Shown one piece after another: positions 9,353 through 17,335 of a stretch of DNA of 64,000 nt. Each line of letters starts with the position of its first letter. Positions within the stretch are counted from its first letter, which is position 1. The notes beneath the pieces are model-generated. The model was not told the origin of the DNA, searched no databases, and worked only from the letters and a program-made list of their open reading frames with translations. Source of the stretch: Photobacterium lipolyticum (GTDB taxonomy: Bacteria; Pseudomonadota; Gammaproteobacteria; Enterobacterales; Vibrionaceae); assembly GCF_003026475.1 (NCBI RefSeq), contig NZ_PYMC01000002.1:62001-126000 (forward strand), given 5' to 3'. The position numbers were made by a program, and so were the translations under genes.

Positions 9353-9925
9353 TTACATCCGAAATAGCTCAACCCGCAGATGGCTTTCGTCTTCGTATGC
9401 GACAACCGATTGAAAATAGCCGCTTTGCTCTATAACGGCAGAAAATACATCTTTGTGATCAGAACTGCCGATGAAAAGTATCTGGGTGGATTTGATCATC
9501 AGTCCGTCATCATCAAAGCTCGATGTTAAATCTTCATCAACCACACATACCAGTACCTTACCATAACGCGCATTCAAGTCGATGTCGTGGGCCAGCGAGT
9601 ATTGAACTTTGGTACGAAGCTGAAATTCAATTTCCCTAATGAGTCCGACAAAACGATACAGGTCAGTTGAGCAGGTCTGCAGTAGGCGCTCTTGGTCCCG
9701 AACTAAAATTGATTCCAAGTTGGTACCCGATTGCCGACCGAGCAATAGCCAGTTTTTAGTCGGCTTCCTGACAGCCCGATATCGATTAGCTTTGACTACG
9801 CGTTTGAGATACTGAACAAGCAGATTATTTATCTCAGTTACGGTAAGACGTTTGTCGAGTTTTTTAAATTCTAGGTGTAACAAGGCGTGAGTACTAATGT
9901 CTAATAGCAGTTGGGATTGGCTCAT
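9353..9925 (-). CDS. Conserved-looking protein of unknown function
   Basis: A 190-residue soluble protein that I do not recognise. It has no signal peptide or membrane segment. It begins MSQSQLLLDISTHALLHLEF, is charged and basic around residues 40-65 (VKANRYRAVRKPTKNW), and ends with a hydrophobic/acidic strand pattern. The ribosome site is weak. Codon use looks like its neighbours. It is convergent with the chemoreceptor and stands alone. Confidence 0.55.
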   Translation of the reverse strand: MSQSQLLLDISTHALLHLEFKKLDKRLTVTEINNLLVQYLKRVVKANRYRAVRKPTKNWLLLGRQSGTNLESILVRDQERLLQTCSTDLYRFVGLIREIEFQLRTKVQYSLAHDIDLNARYGKVLVCVVDEDLTSSFDDDGLMIKSTQILFIGSSDHKDVFSAVIEQSGYFQSVVAYEDESHLRVELFRM

Positions 9926-10151
9926 TCGTGTACCGAGTTGGAACAGGTATTAATGACAATATCATACTATTACTGCCATAAAATAATAGCCACATTCGAT
10001 CTCTTCTTCCTAGATCGAGCATCTTAGCGTGTTTCAGGCAGAAATCTCGTGGTTTGAGATCCTTTCCGAAATGGAAGCATCGCAAAAATCATCAGCAACG
10101 CCCTCCTTCAGGCTAATACACTATTAAATCGATTAGCCCTACGGAGAGGTG

Positions 10152-10277
10152 TTTATGTTACATAATCAATCCTAAATGTCCTGCATGTGGAAAACATTGA
10201 CTGGGATTGAAGATGAATCTATCGAACCAAACGAGGAGTTTGAGTGCCCTCATTTTATTAAAAATAACTTTAGCTAG
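10152..10277 (+). pseudogene. Frameshifted remnant of a zinc-ribbon mini-protein
   Basis: Two frames joined by a one-base shift read as one small zinc-ribbon-like protein. The first gives INPKCPACGK (about 10165-10196). The second gives TLTGIEDESIEPNEEFECPH and ends at a TAG at 10277. A CPxCGK knuckle followed about 25 residues later by ECPH suggests a decayed two-knuckle protein. The rest of the 450-bp gap between 9926 and 10375 shows nothing I can support. Confidence 0.4.
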
Positions 10278-10375
10278 TCATTCTATGGTTCAGTCCGGCT
10301 CATAGTTTTTGATCTGGAATGGTAATGGTTTCCATTAAGAATTTAGATTTTTGTTAGGTTTACCTTTTAATCAGG

Positions 10376-11668
10376 TTAATAATTTCTCAACCAGATGTCT
10401 TCATTCACAGAAGCTTTATTTTTGCGTTTTTTCTTACCGCTACCTTCAGGTTTTGCCATTGGTTTATCTAGGGCTAAAAGTGCATCACTGATAGTTTCAT
10501 CGACTTCAAAACCCTCAACTTGCTCACGTTCAAGGCGGACTTTGTTCTTCTTTTCGATAATTTTGAAATGATGATAATCTTCATAATCGATAAGCGATAA
10601 TGCCAAGCCCACTTCACCGGCACGGCCACTTCGACCAATGCGGTGCATGTAGTCTGACGGGCTTCTTGGTAAGTCAAAATTGATCACCACCGGCAGTTTT
10701 TCGATGTCTAGACCACGGGCAGCAATATCAGTTGCAATTAACACTTCAATCTCGCCTGATTTAAACGCTTCAAGCACGCGAGTACGAGCGCCCTGCCCTT
10801 TATCGCCATGAAACACTTCTGCGGTAATGCCACGTTTAGAGAGTTTGTCAGCTAAGTGCTCACAGCTGTTTTTGGCATTAACGAAAATCAGCGCTTGTTG
10901 CCATTGATGTTGTTTGATCAAATGCGCTAATAAGGCGGTTTTTTCGCCCTTATTAACGGTAAAAACACGCTGTACTAAAGTGCTGGCATCTGCACTTTGC
11001 AATTGAATTTCAACAGGGTCGTTAAGCAATTCTTGGGTTAAAGCCTGTACTTGCTCAGGAAAGGTCGCTGAAAATAATAACGTTTGCTTATTATTAGGCA
11101 ATAAATCCAACAATGCAGATAGCTCGTCAGTAAAGCCTAGACTTAACATCCGATCGGCTTCATCAAGCACTAAGGTTTTAACCCTATCGAGCTTAATGGC
11201 ATTACTTGAAATCAAATCGAGTAATCGGCCTGGCGTTGCAACCAAAATATCAGTGCCGCCGCGTAATGCGAGCATTTGAGTATTCGCCGATACACCACCA
11301 AAAACAGCAACCGTTTTAATCGCACCGTTAAAATGCACCGCATAAGATTTAATGCTGTCAGCAACTTGCTTAGCCAGTTCACGGGTAGGTACCAAAATCA
11401 GCCCAGTAACATAGTTACCTTTGCTACTTTGTGTCTTATTACTCTGCGGTTGCTCAAAAAGATGCTGCAACATAGGCAGTGCAAAGGTTGCCGTTTTACC
11501 CGAACCAGTATTTGCCCCTGCAATTAAGTCACACCCCGCTAATACACTTGGAATAGCTTGCGCTTGAATAGGCGTTGGCTGCTGGTATTCCATTTCAGTT
11601 AAACGTGCTAACAAAGGTGGAATAAGGCCAAGTTCTGCAAAGTTAGCTGGCATTGTGGTAGTGATCAT
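10376..11668 (-). CDS. DEAD-box ATP-dependent RNA helicase
   Basis: A 430-residue RhlE-like helicase with all core motifs in order: Q motif PTPIQAQAIP (31-40), motif I AGANTGSGKT (about 50-59), PTRELAKQV, TPGRLLDL, DEAD (motif II), SAT (motif III), DIAARGLD (motif V) and HRIGRSGRAG (motif VI). The C-terminus is short and basic (GKKKRKNKASVN). It would unwind RNA in the cytoplasm, for example in ribosome assembly or cold adaptation. The start shows no strong ribosome site. Which of the several DEAD-box paralogs it is cannot be told by eye. Confidence 0.92.
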   Translation of the reverse strand: MITTTMPANFAELGLIPPLLARLTEMEYQQPTPIQAQAIPSVLAGCDLIAGANTGSGKTATFALPMLQHLFEQPQSNKTQSSKGNYVTGLILVPTRELAKQVADSIKSYAVHFNGAIKTVAVFGGVSANTQMLALRGGTDILVATPGRLLDLISSNAIKLDRVKTLVLDEADRMLSLGFTDELSALLDLLPNNKQTLLFSATFPEQVQALTQELLNDPVEIQLQSADASTLVQRVFTVNKGEKTALLAHLIKQHQWQQALIFVNAKNSCEHLADKLSKRGITAEVFHGDKGQGARTRVLEAFKSGEIEVLIATDIAARGLDIEKLPVVINFDLPRSPSDYMHRIGRSGRAGEVGLALSLIDYEDYHHFKIIEKKNKVRLEREQVEGFEVDETISDALLALDKPMAKPEGSGKKKRKNKASVNEDIWLRNY

Positions 11669-11769
11669 GAATATAAAGGGCTCGAAGCGAAGTTAATAGC
11701 CGCGTATTCTAGCGTATTTATACCCAGCTAAGTTAGTGAAATCGATCAAACCCTGCCGCAGTGGCATTA

Positions 11770-12141
11770 CTAACTCTCTTTCATGGCTGAAATGACCGAA
11801 GGATCATTGAGCAGATTAAATAACAGGCTCTTTGCTGATGTTCTCTGGGAATCGGATAAGACCTTCTTCGGGTTCTCTCTGGATTGTGTAAGTATGTTTT
11901 TGACGAACTTGCTGTTAGTACCAGAGAGTTCATACACAAACCTGAGAGTGTCTAGCAACTCACCCTGAGGCAAACTATACACAGCCATCTCACAACCAAG
12001 GCTATCCATGGAAAGTAAGTTGTTCACTACCACCTTACGCTCAGCGTTGAACTTCTCTTTGGCTTCATAAGCATCAATCAAAGCCTGTACTCTATCGGCG
12101 ATAGCTACAGGCACTTCCATTGTTTTAGTTTCATGAGTCAT
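11770..12141 (-). CDS. Small protein of unknown function (123 aa)
   Basis: A soluble, mostly helical 123-residue protein (MTHETKTMEVPVAIADRVQA at the start, LLNDPSVISAMKES at the end). I do not recognise it. It is the last of three small minus-strand frames spaced like an operon. The preceding short frame ends in a related NDP-V-I segment. Such clusters are often phage or plasmid leftovers, but no phage gene is seen nearby. Confidence 0.5.
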   Translation of the reverse strand: MTHETKTMEVPVAIADRVQALIDAYEAKEKFNAERKVVVNNLLSMDSLGCEMAVYSLPQGELLDTLRFVYELSGTNSKFVKNILTQSRENPKKVLSDSQRTSAKSLLFNLLNDPSVISAMKES

Positions 12142-12143
12142 TA

Positions 12144-12311
12144 CTAATTCTCCTGCTCCAGCTGAGATCTAATCACTGGGTCATTGAAAAATGCCGATAC
12201 TGATTGGCGGAATTTACCTACAGCCTTGGCAATTTGGGGATGGTTCATTCCTGGAAACCTGACTATGCCACCGTAATCAGGTTCATTTTCTTTATGTCGG
12301 AACAACTTCAA
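12144..12311 (-). CDS. Possible short frame (up to 55 aa) between two unknown genes
   Basis: The frame reads from a TTG at 12311 (or an ATG at 12248 giving 34 residues) to a TAG just before the 123-residue gene. Its end, FFNDPVIRSQLEQEN, resembles the tail of the downstream protein. Neither start has a good ribosome site. It could be a real short gene or a decayed partial copy of its neighbour. Confidence 0.3.
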   Translation of the reverse strand: MKLFRHKENEPDYGGIVRFPGMNHPQIAKAVGKFRQSVSAFFNDPVIRSQLEQEN

Positions 12312-12322
12312 AACATGACTAA

Positions 12323-12667
12323 CTAGTGTTTAAAGGTATTCGTTTCATTATCGCTTGTTGCAGTAAGATCACCAGCAGGATTAATAAGGTGAGGCAAAAT
12401 CTTCGTTAAGTTTAGCTCGATATCTTTATCTTCCACGGGACCGATTACCTCGTTATACCAGCCAAGCAAGCCAAGTACAGCATAACCAATAGCATCATCA
12501 CTCTCGCGGTGCTCAATAATGATCTGTAGAAACCGTAAGACAGCCTTATCATTTGATTTAGCTTGTTTTAGTGTTGTTTGAAAGATATCTGTGACTTCAG
12601 CAATTAAACCTTCATATTCAGTCTCAATCGCGACTTTAAAAGATCCACCATCAACGGAAATTTTCAT
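12323..12667 (-). CDS. Small protein of unknown function (114 aa)
   Basis: An acidic 114-residue protein starting MKISVDGGSFKVAIETEYEG, with a helical middle and a hydrophobic stretch AIGYAVLGLLGWY. There is no export signal. It is first in a three-frame minus-strand run. I cannot assign a family. Confidence 0.5.
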   Translation of the reverse strand: MKISVDGGSFKVAIETEYEGLIAEVTDIFQTTLKQAKSNDKAVLRFLQIIIEHRESDDAIGYAVLGLLGWYNEVIGPVEDKDIELNLTKILPHLINPAGDLTATSDNETNTFKH

Positions 12668-12830
12668 ATCAATTTAGCCTGTTATTCTAATTGGGTTGAA
12701 TATTAACGAATAAAGTACAACTTGTCGTTAAGCTCCCGCTAAAACACACTTAAGAAAAGAGCGATAAAGTTGACAGATCCGCCTTATAGAGCTTAACTGG
12801 TCTAATGAGTTATTATCAGGAGAGGAAGCA

Positions 12831-13340
12831 ATGGATCGCAGAGTCACTCAAGCTAATATCATGCTTAAGCATTTTTCAAAGCATCAGGTTCAATTAATTG
12901 ATTACTGCACGCCCGAGGTTTTGGAGATTGATGACGAGCATTTATCCCTCAAGTTGCCATTAAATCAAAAGACCCAGAATCACTTAGGCAGCATGTACTT
13001 CGGCGCATTGGCAATTGGCGCAGACATTGCCGCAGGACTAATGGCTATGGAGCTCGCTAGTAATTCTGGACTTGATGTGTCCCTTGCCTTTAAATCCGTA
13101 CAGGGGGATTTTCATCGCCGACCAGAAGATGATGTCGTCTTCCGTTGCAATCAAGGGAAAGACATTAGAGAGATGCTGGAGATGAGTAATCAAACGGGTG
13201 AGCGGATCAACAAACCGATCACGGTTACGGCAACGTGTCCGACCAAAGACGGTACACAACCGGTCGCTACTTTTACCCTAACGTTATCGCTCAAAATTGT
13301 ACCGTCATCGATTTCTTCACCTGTAGAAATCATTTCCTGA
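12831..13340 (+). CDS. Hotdog-fold acyl-CoA thioesterase-like protein (DUF4442/PaaI type)
   Basis: A 169-residue protein with the hotdog-fold centre NHLGSMYFGALAIGADIAAG (about residues 50-70), typical of DUF4442/PaaI-like thioesterases, followed by β-strand patterns. It probably hydrolyses an acyl-CoA or acyl-ACP in the cytoplasm; the substrate is unknown. AGAGGAAG lies just before the ATG. It stands alone between unrelated genes. Confidence 0.72.
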   Translation: MDRRVTQANIMLKHFSKHQVQLIDYCTPEVLEIDDEHLSLKLPLNQKTQNHLGSMYFGALAIGADIAAGLMAMELASNSGLDVSLAFKSVQGDFHRRPEDDVVFRCNQGKDIREMLEMSNQTGERINKPITVTATCPTKDGTQPVATFTLTLSLKIVPSSISSPVEIIS

Positions 13341-13411
13341 GAGGAAAACTGTTGAAGGCGACATTCTGTCGCCTGAGGATATGATTGCGTTTATGCAGAA
13401 ACGCTTACGAC

Positions 13412-13789
13412 CTAAAATCTGGCTGCCATCAACTGATGGATCAGATTAATAGCCTTAAGCGGACGCAGCATCACCTTGAAGTCGATAATCTTGCCGCTGT
13501 CATCCCAGCGGATCATATCTACCCCATTGACGACAATTCCTTCAATTTCAACACTAAATTCCAGTACAGCATCATGATCATTCACAATTTCACGCTCGTA
13601 CCTGAATGTATCGTTGAAAAGTACCCCAAATGCAGCTGTCAAATATTGCACCGTGATTGCCCTTCCCTTCTGAGGCGTGTGCACCACAGGAGAATGAAAG
13701 GTGACATCGTCAGCAAGCAGCTCTTTTAATACCGACATATTCCTTGAGTCTACAACCTGGTGCCAAGCATCAATTACTTTCATATCCAT
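13412..13789 (-). CDS. SnoaL/NTF2-like small protein
   Basis: A 125-residue α+β cone protein: N-terminal helix with AWHQVVDSRNMSVLKELLAD, then the strand run ending in DMIRWDDSGKIIDFKVMLRP, typical of SnoaL-like NTF2-fold proteins. These are small isomerases, dehydratases or ligand binders; the reaction here is unknown. It is convergent with the thioesterase gene. Confidence 0.75.
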   Translation of the reverse strand: MDMKVIDAWHQVVDSRNMSVLKELLADDVTFHSPVVHTPQKGRAITVQYLTAAFGVLFNDTFRYEREIVNDHDAVLEFSVEIEGIVVNGVDMIRWDDSGKIIDFKVMLRPLKAINLIHQLMAARF

Positions 13790-13926
13790 TAACCTATTCC
13801 CTGAGAAGCAGAAGAACGCAACTCTACTTCAAAATACTAAATCTAAGCTTATGACATAAAATAATTTTAACCAGTTCCAACGCAAAAACATTCATAAGAT
13901 AAATAATTAACCAGCCGCGATCCGAA

Positions 13927-13946
13927 ATTCAGCCCCCCATATTCAA
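13927..13946 (-). repeat. 20-bp exact repeat, copy 1 (inverted relative to copy 2)
   Basis: On the minus strand this reads TTGAATATGGGGGGCTGAAT. It is identical to 45038-45057 on the plus strand. Both copies are non-coding. This copy lies between the rdh operon end and the SnoaL-like gene, inside the loop formed by AACCAGCCGC (13909-13918) and GCGGCTGGTT (14006-14015). Confidence 0.8.
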
Positions 13947-14005
13947 TAAACTGACCAATAACATAAACCAGCTAACTGGTACCAATACATACGTACATTA
14001 AAATA

Positions 14006-14034
14006 GCGGCTGGTTACCGTATGGTTCCAGCCGC
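14006..14034 (-). terminator. Rho-independent terminator of the rdh operon
   Basis: On the minus strand GCGGCTGG and CCAGCCGC form an 8-bp GC-rich stem with a 13-nt loop, followed by TATTTTAAT. It starts 23 bp after the last rdh gene. A further copy of GCGGCTGGTT at 13909-13918 could pair with the same arm and form a competing fold. Confidence 0.75.
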
Positions 14035-14056
14035 GGGGTTATTGTTGAAGCGAGGG

Positions 14057-14239
14057 TTATAACTCGGGAATAAATTGCTGGATAAAAAAACCAACAATGG
14101 TCGCGACAGTAAGCAGAAACAGCGAGGCACTGATCAAGCGCTCACCTTTTGCAGGCTGCTCATTCCTGCCTCCTCGCTTAGCGGATCGTGTCGGCCGCTG
14201 GCTCTCTTTTTTTTGGCTTATCTGCGGGTTTATGCTCAT
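14057..14239 (-). CDS. 60-aa single-pass membrane protein ending the rdh operon
   Basis: The protein has a basic, polar N-terminal half (residues 1-35) and one membrane helix near the C-terminus (ISASLFLLTVATIVGFFIQQ, about 36-55). Its ATG at 14239 lies inside the last 62 bp of rdhC in another frame. It is preceded by AAAGGACG nine bases upstream, a good ribosome site, so the overlap looks real and suggests translational coupling. I know no family for it. Position suggests a small subunit or assembly factor of the dehalogenase membrane complex. Confidence 0.6.
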   Translation of the reverse strand: MSINPQISQKKESQRPTRSAKRGGRNEQPAKGERLISASLFLLTVATIVGFFIQQFIPEL

Positions 14240-15452
14240 GGGATACGTCCTTTATGGCTATTTGTTTTCCTTTGCGGAATTGTTTCAGGGTCTTGGCCCG
14301 CATCTCAACACTGTAAGTTAAGAAACGCCCCAGCGGGCAGAGCATCCGGCACCAGAAATCGTTGACGACAAATGCGCCGAAAATGCTTAGCGGCAGTATG
14401 TACCATTGAATCCCTACCCCTTCGAGAGAAAACAGCATTGAAAAAGGTTCGTAAGAACCTATGGCCGGCGTGCGGGACAAAAAGATCAGCATCAGCGACA
14501 GCCAGAGCAGCGCATTGGTCCACAATTTCATGCGCTGTTTCAACCAGGGGTAGAGCTGCAGGTTGAGCCCGCTGAGTTGATGCAACCAGCGCTGGATCTG
14601 GTGGAACGGGCAAAGCTTGGTGCAATAGACATTGCGGCCTAAAAACAGGATTGAGCCCAGTGAGCCTGTCAGCATGATGTACCACAACAAGTGTTGCTGA
14701 GGCGACGGAATATAGCCCAGCAGCAATGACCCTATCATGGTGATCGAGAGCGCGCTGTTGAGCCAATAACCGATTAAAACGACCGAGCTGATTGCCAGCA
14801 GCTGGTTATAGCGTTTTTGCCATTGCCGCGGTACCTTTTTAACAATGAGTGCAGCTACAAATAACAATACGGCCAGCAACTCTTTGTAGCCGACAATAAA
14901 TTCAGGGCGTTGCCAGTTTTGCGGTAACGAATAACGCTCGGCGGCATTGTGGGCAGCGGCACGAATACCTGACGTCAGTCCTTGTGAGGAAAGCGTAGCC
15001 CCGCTGAGCCCATCGATATCAAGCCCAATCTGGTAGTCTTTGTTCAGCAGCTGGTTATCGAACTGGCGGTAAAACCGCCCCTGACGGAATCGGTTGATAT
15101 ACCCCGGGGTTTCTTTGTGCTCAAGCAATATAGTGCTTGTAATGCGTCCTTTCTCATTGGTTTCAACCGCCAGCAACATCGGGCCGCCGTAGCCTTGTGA
15201 TTGTCCCAGACTGAGATAGCGAGTAACGTCGCCCTGCTTCAACTGATATTGCTCGCCCCGGACATCTGCTATTCGGGAAATTTCATCATTGGGGAAAGTT
15301 TGCTGTAATAGCTGCGGGTAGTTGGGTTGCTGCCAGATCAGACCGATAATAAACGCGGCGACCAGTGACGCCCAGCTGAAAACATGCAACCAGGGCAGCC
15401 CTTTCGTTTTTGCCCGAGGCCGCCGATGAGACCGTGAGAGTCCCTGAGACAT
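14178..15452 (-). CDS. rdhC: RdhC/NosR-type FMN-binding polyferredoxin membrane protein
   Basis: This 424-residue membrane protein has an N-terminal helix (about 24-41) and a periplasmic FMN-binding domain with the covalent flavin site SGAT at residues 150-153. Several membrane helices follow (about 187-360), and two CxxxCP motifs sit at 277-282 (CTKLCP) and 368-373 (CRMLCP). This is the NosR/NirI/PceC layout. In dehalogenase operons it is thought to pass electrons from the quinol pool to RdhA. The ATG at 15452 has GGAGAAG upstream. It follows rdhB by 66 bp. NosR of denitrifiers is the alternative, but the neighbours decide for RdhC. Confidence 0.85.
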   Translation of the reverse strand: MSQGLSRSHRRPRAKTKGLPWLHVFSWASLVAAFIIGLIWQQPNYPQLLQQTFPNDEISRIADVRGEQYQLKQGDVTRYLSLGQSQGYGGPMLLAVETNEKGRITSTILLEHKETPGYINRFRQGRFYRQFDNQLLNKDYQIGLDIDGLSGATLSSQGLTSGIRAAAHNAAERYSLPQNWQRPEFIVGYKELLAVLLFVAALIVKKVPRQWQKRYNQLLAISSVVLIGYWLNSALSITMIGSLLLGYIPSPQQHLLWYIMLTGSLGSILFLGRNVYCTKLCPFHQIQRWLHQLSGLNLQLYPWLKQRMKLWTNALLWLSLMLIFLSRTPAIGSYEPFSMLFSLEGVGIQWYILPLSIFGAFVVNDFWCRMLCPLGRFLTYSVEMRAKTLKQFRKGKQIAIKDVSHEHKPADKPKKREPAADTIR

Positions 15453-15518
15453 ATACTTCTCCAAAATAAAAAGCGGTCCCTGGCTGTGATAGCAAGAAAC
15501 CGCCAGACTGTCTTGTTA

Positions 15519-15794
15519 CTATTTGATAGCTGGCTGAATAAGCTTGCGCCAGGTGACAGCAGCCAGGATCAGAGTCGGCAAGCCAAAGCAGAGCATCCCC
15601 ATAGCGCCCGACTGAGGTTCGCCTTCGGCAAAGGAGGCCCAGGACCAGCCGATGCAGATCCAGCCAAGCCCGAATGCACCTAACAGACCTAAGTTGGCCA
15701 TCAGCCCGAGCTGGTAGCTACGCTTCAGATAGACATAGCCCCATAAAGCTGCGGTGGTGGCCATCCCCATCAAGTACCACATTAATCCAATCAT
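15519..15794 (-). CDS. rdhB: Reductive dehalogenase membrane anchor RdhB
   Basis: A 91-residue protein with three membrane helices (about 1-23, 28-50, 63-82). The segment WSWASFAEGEPQSGAMG matches the RdhB/PceB pattern of a tryptophan-rich helix followed by an E-x-E loop. The ATG at 15794 has a strong AAGGAG; an in-frame TTG ten codons earlier overlaps the rdhA end and is less likely. It starts 10 bp after rdhA. It holds the exported RdhA on the membrane. Confidence 0.85.
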   Translation of the reverse strand: MIGLMWYLMGMATTAALWGYVYLKRSYQLGLMANLGLLGAFGLGWICIGWSWASFAEGEPQSGAMGMLCFGLPTLILAAVTWRKLIQPAIK

Positions 15795-15804
15795 AAGTCT
15801 CTCC

Positions 15805-17223
15805 TTAGGTGAAATCGCCGTCAAAGCCGCTGCGCCAGAATTTTATTACAGCTTTTTCATCGTTAATGTTGCCGTAACCAAACAGAATATCAGCCTGTTT
15901 CATCATGGTATGCACTGCACCACCGGTAAAGGTGTTGGAGGCGTCAATCAACCTGTGGTGCCAGAAATCGGGTTTATTCCATGGGCAAGCGGTAATACAG
16001 GCACCGCAGTCGCCGCCGTTATCTGACCAGAACTTGAAACACTTTTTGGAATCACTATAGAACTTGCGCATTCCCGATTGGCCATGCCAGGTGTAGCCGG
16101 GATCGTCACTGCCGGGGTAAGTTGGTCCCATAGAAGGTTTATCGTCCATGCTGATAGCACCGGACGGGCAGGATTCAGCACACCGTTTGCAGTTTTCACA
16201 GAAGGTCATAATGCCAAAATCGCGCGGTTTGTCATATGCGGCATCATCCAGCTCAAGATCGGTGTAGACTTTGCAGATACGTACCCGTGGCCCGAGAGTC
16301 GGCGCAATCAGCGTGCCGTTACGCGCCCCTTCCCCCAACCCGGCAGCAATGCCATAGGCAACGGAGTTACCAAGGTCATTGCCTGAACCGACAGCCTGGT
16401 AGCCGAGATTGCGAAGGAACTTGGCCATAGAGCCGGCCAGAACTGTATTCATGCTATAACCCATGGCTGCAGTCGAGGAGGCTGGGATCATCGGCGCCGT
16501 TGCCATTGCCTCATAGTCCATGTCCACCAGCATCACAATCACACTCTTTGGTTCGAACGGAAAGTCCTCTTCCCAGGTCATGACTTTATTCTGAGTAGCA
16601 TCGTACAGCGGATCATAGTCCCAACGCTTGTCACGGCGACATATCCCGACCCGGGCGGCGCCGAATGTCTTGGCGGCCGTTTTAATCGCGCTGACCTTCT
16701 CAACTGAATCTTTGAACGGATACTTGTGGGAAGCGACATCGGACTGGTCCCAACCGAGAATGCCGCTGTTAGGTACCCCTGCGGCTTGCCTCGGTGCCAG
16801 TTGGTTCATAACTTCCCAGCATGCGCCTTCCAGGGCGTAATCCAGCTGGGTGTAGCCAACCTTGTCATTATCGGCACGTGTATGTGCTGTACGGTAATTG
16901 ACTAAATGGTGCTGGAAGTTAAACGGTTTTTCCCCGGCCGCTATCGGGCCACCGGTGTCTTCACTAAAGTTCTGGTTGCGGTCGGGATGTTGCTCAGCCA
17001 GTGCCTTGCTGCAAGCAAAAGTGAGAAGGACATCGCGTTGATCCATTGAGCGATGATCTTCAGAAACTTCTACCGGAAACTGATCCTGTTCGACCCCCTC
17101 CACCTTGTGTTTTATCCAGCTTCCAGCTCCTGCCACAACACCGACACCAGCGACAGTTCCCGCGCTTAGTTTTAATAGCTGACGGCGTTTTTCATCGATG
17201 CCTTGCTTGTCTTGTTCGCTCAT
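15805..17223 (-). CDS. rdhA: Reductive dehalogenase catalytic subunit RdhA
   Basis: A 472-residue corrinoid Fe-S enzyme that would remove a halide from an organohalide reductively. The Tat signal RRQLLKLSAGTVAGVGVVAG starts at residue 13. The corrinoid-binding core (about 140-330) is followed by one ferredoxin cluster motif, CENCKRCAESCP (about 341-352), and a second made of a lone Cys (about 394) plus CGACITACP (about 403-411), the standard RdhA spacing. The ATG at 17223 has AAGGGTG upstream. rdhB and rdhC follow. The substrate cannot be read from sequence; marine relatives often act on brominated or chlorinated aromatics, and Shewanella sediminis PceA acts on tetrachloroethene. Epoxyqueuosine reductase (QueG) is excluded by the Tat signal and rdhBC. 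Confidence 0.92.
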   Translation of the reverse strand: MSEQDKQGIDEKRRQLLKLSAGTVAGVGVVAGAGSWIKHKVEGVEQDQFPVEVSEDHRSMDQRDVLLTFACSKALAEQHPDRNQNFSEDTGGPIAAGEKPFNFQHHLVNYRTAHTRADNDKVGYTQLDYALEGACWEVMNQLAPRQAAGVPNSGILGWDQSDVASHKYPFKDSVEKVSAIKTAAKTFGAARVGICRRDKRWDYDPLYDATQNKVMTWEEDFPFEPKSVIVMLVDMDYEAMATAPMIPASSTAAMGYSMNTVLAGSMAKFLRNLGYQAVGSGNDLGNSVAYGIAAGLGEGARNGTLIAPTLGPRVRICKVYTDLELDDAAYDKPRDFGIMTFCENCKRCAESCPSGAISMDDKPSMGPTYPGSDDPGYTWHGQSGMRKFYSDSKKCFKFWSDNGGDCGACITACPWNKPDFWHHRLIDASNTFTGGAVHTMMKQADILFGYGNINDEKAVIKFWRSGFDGDFT

Positions 17224-17293
17224 ATTCACCCTTACATATTGCAATTGGTCCACAACCAAAAACGCTAGATGTTTAGGCGAATCTTATTTTCTT

Positions 17294-17335
17294 TATCTCT
17301 TTAGAGATATACCTGTATTTAGGAAGGACCTTTCT
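17294..17335 (-). promoter_or_regulatory. Two palindromes in the rdhA promoter region
   Basis: TATCTCTTTAGAGATA (17294-17309) is a perfect 16-bp palindrome. AGGAAGGACCTTTCT (17321-17335) is a nearly perfect 15-bp one. Both lie in the 140-bp gap between the LysR gene and rdhA and are good candidates for LysR binding sites. Confidence 0.5.

Noticed and set aside
14178..15452. rdhC as NosR of a nitrous oxide reductase operon
   Set aside because: No nos genes are present; it follows rdhA and rdhB directly.
15805..17223. RdhA as epoxyqueuosine reductase (QueG), which shares corrinoid and Fe-S motifs
   Set aside because: It has a Tat signal and is followed by rdhB and rdhC; QueG is cytoplasmic and shorter.
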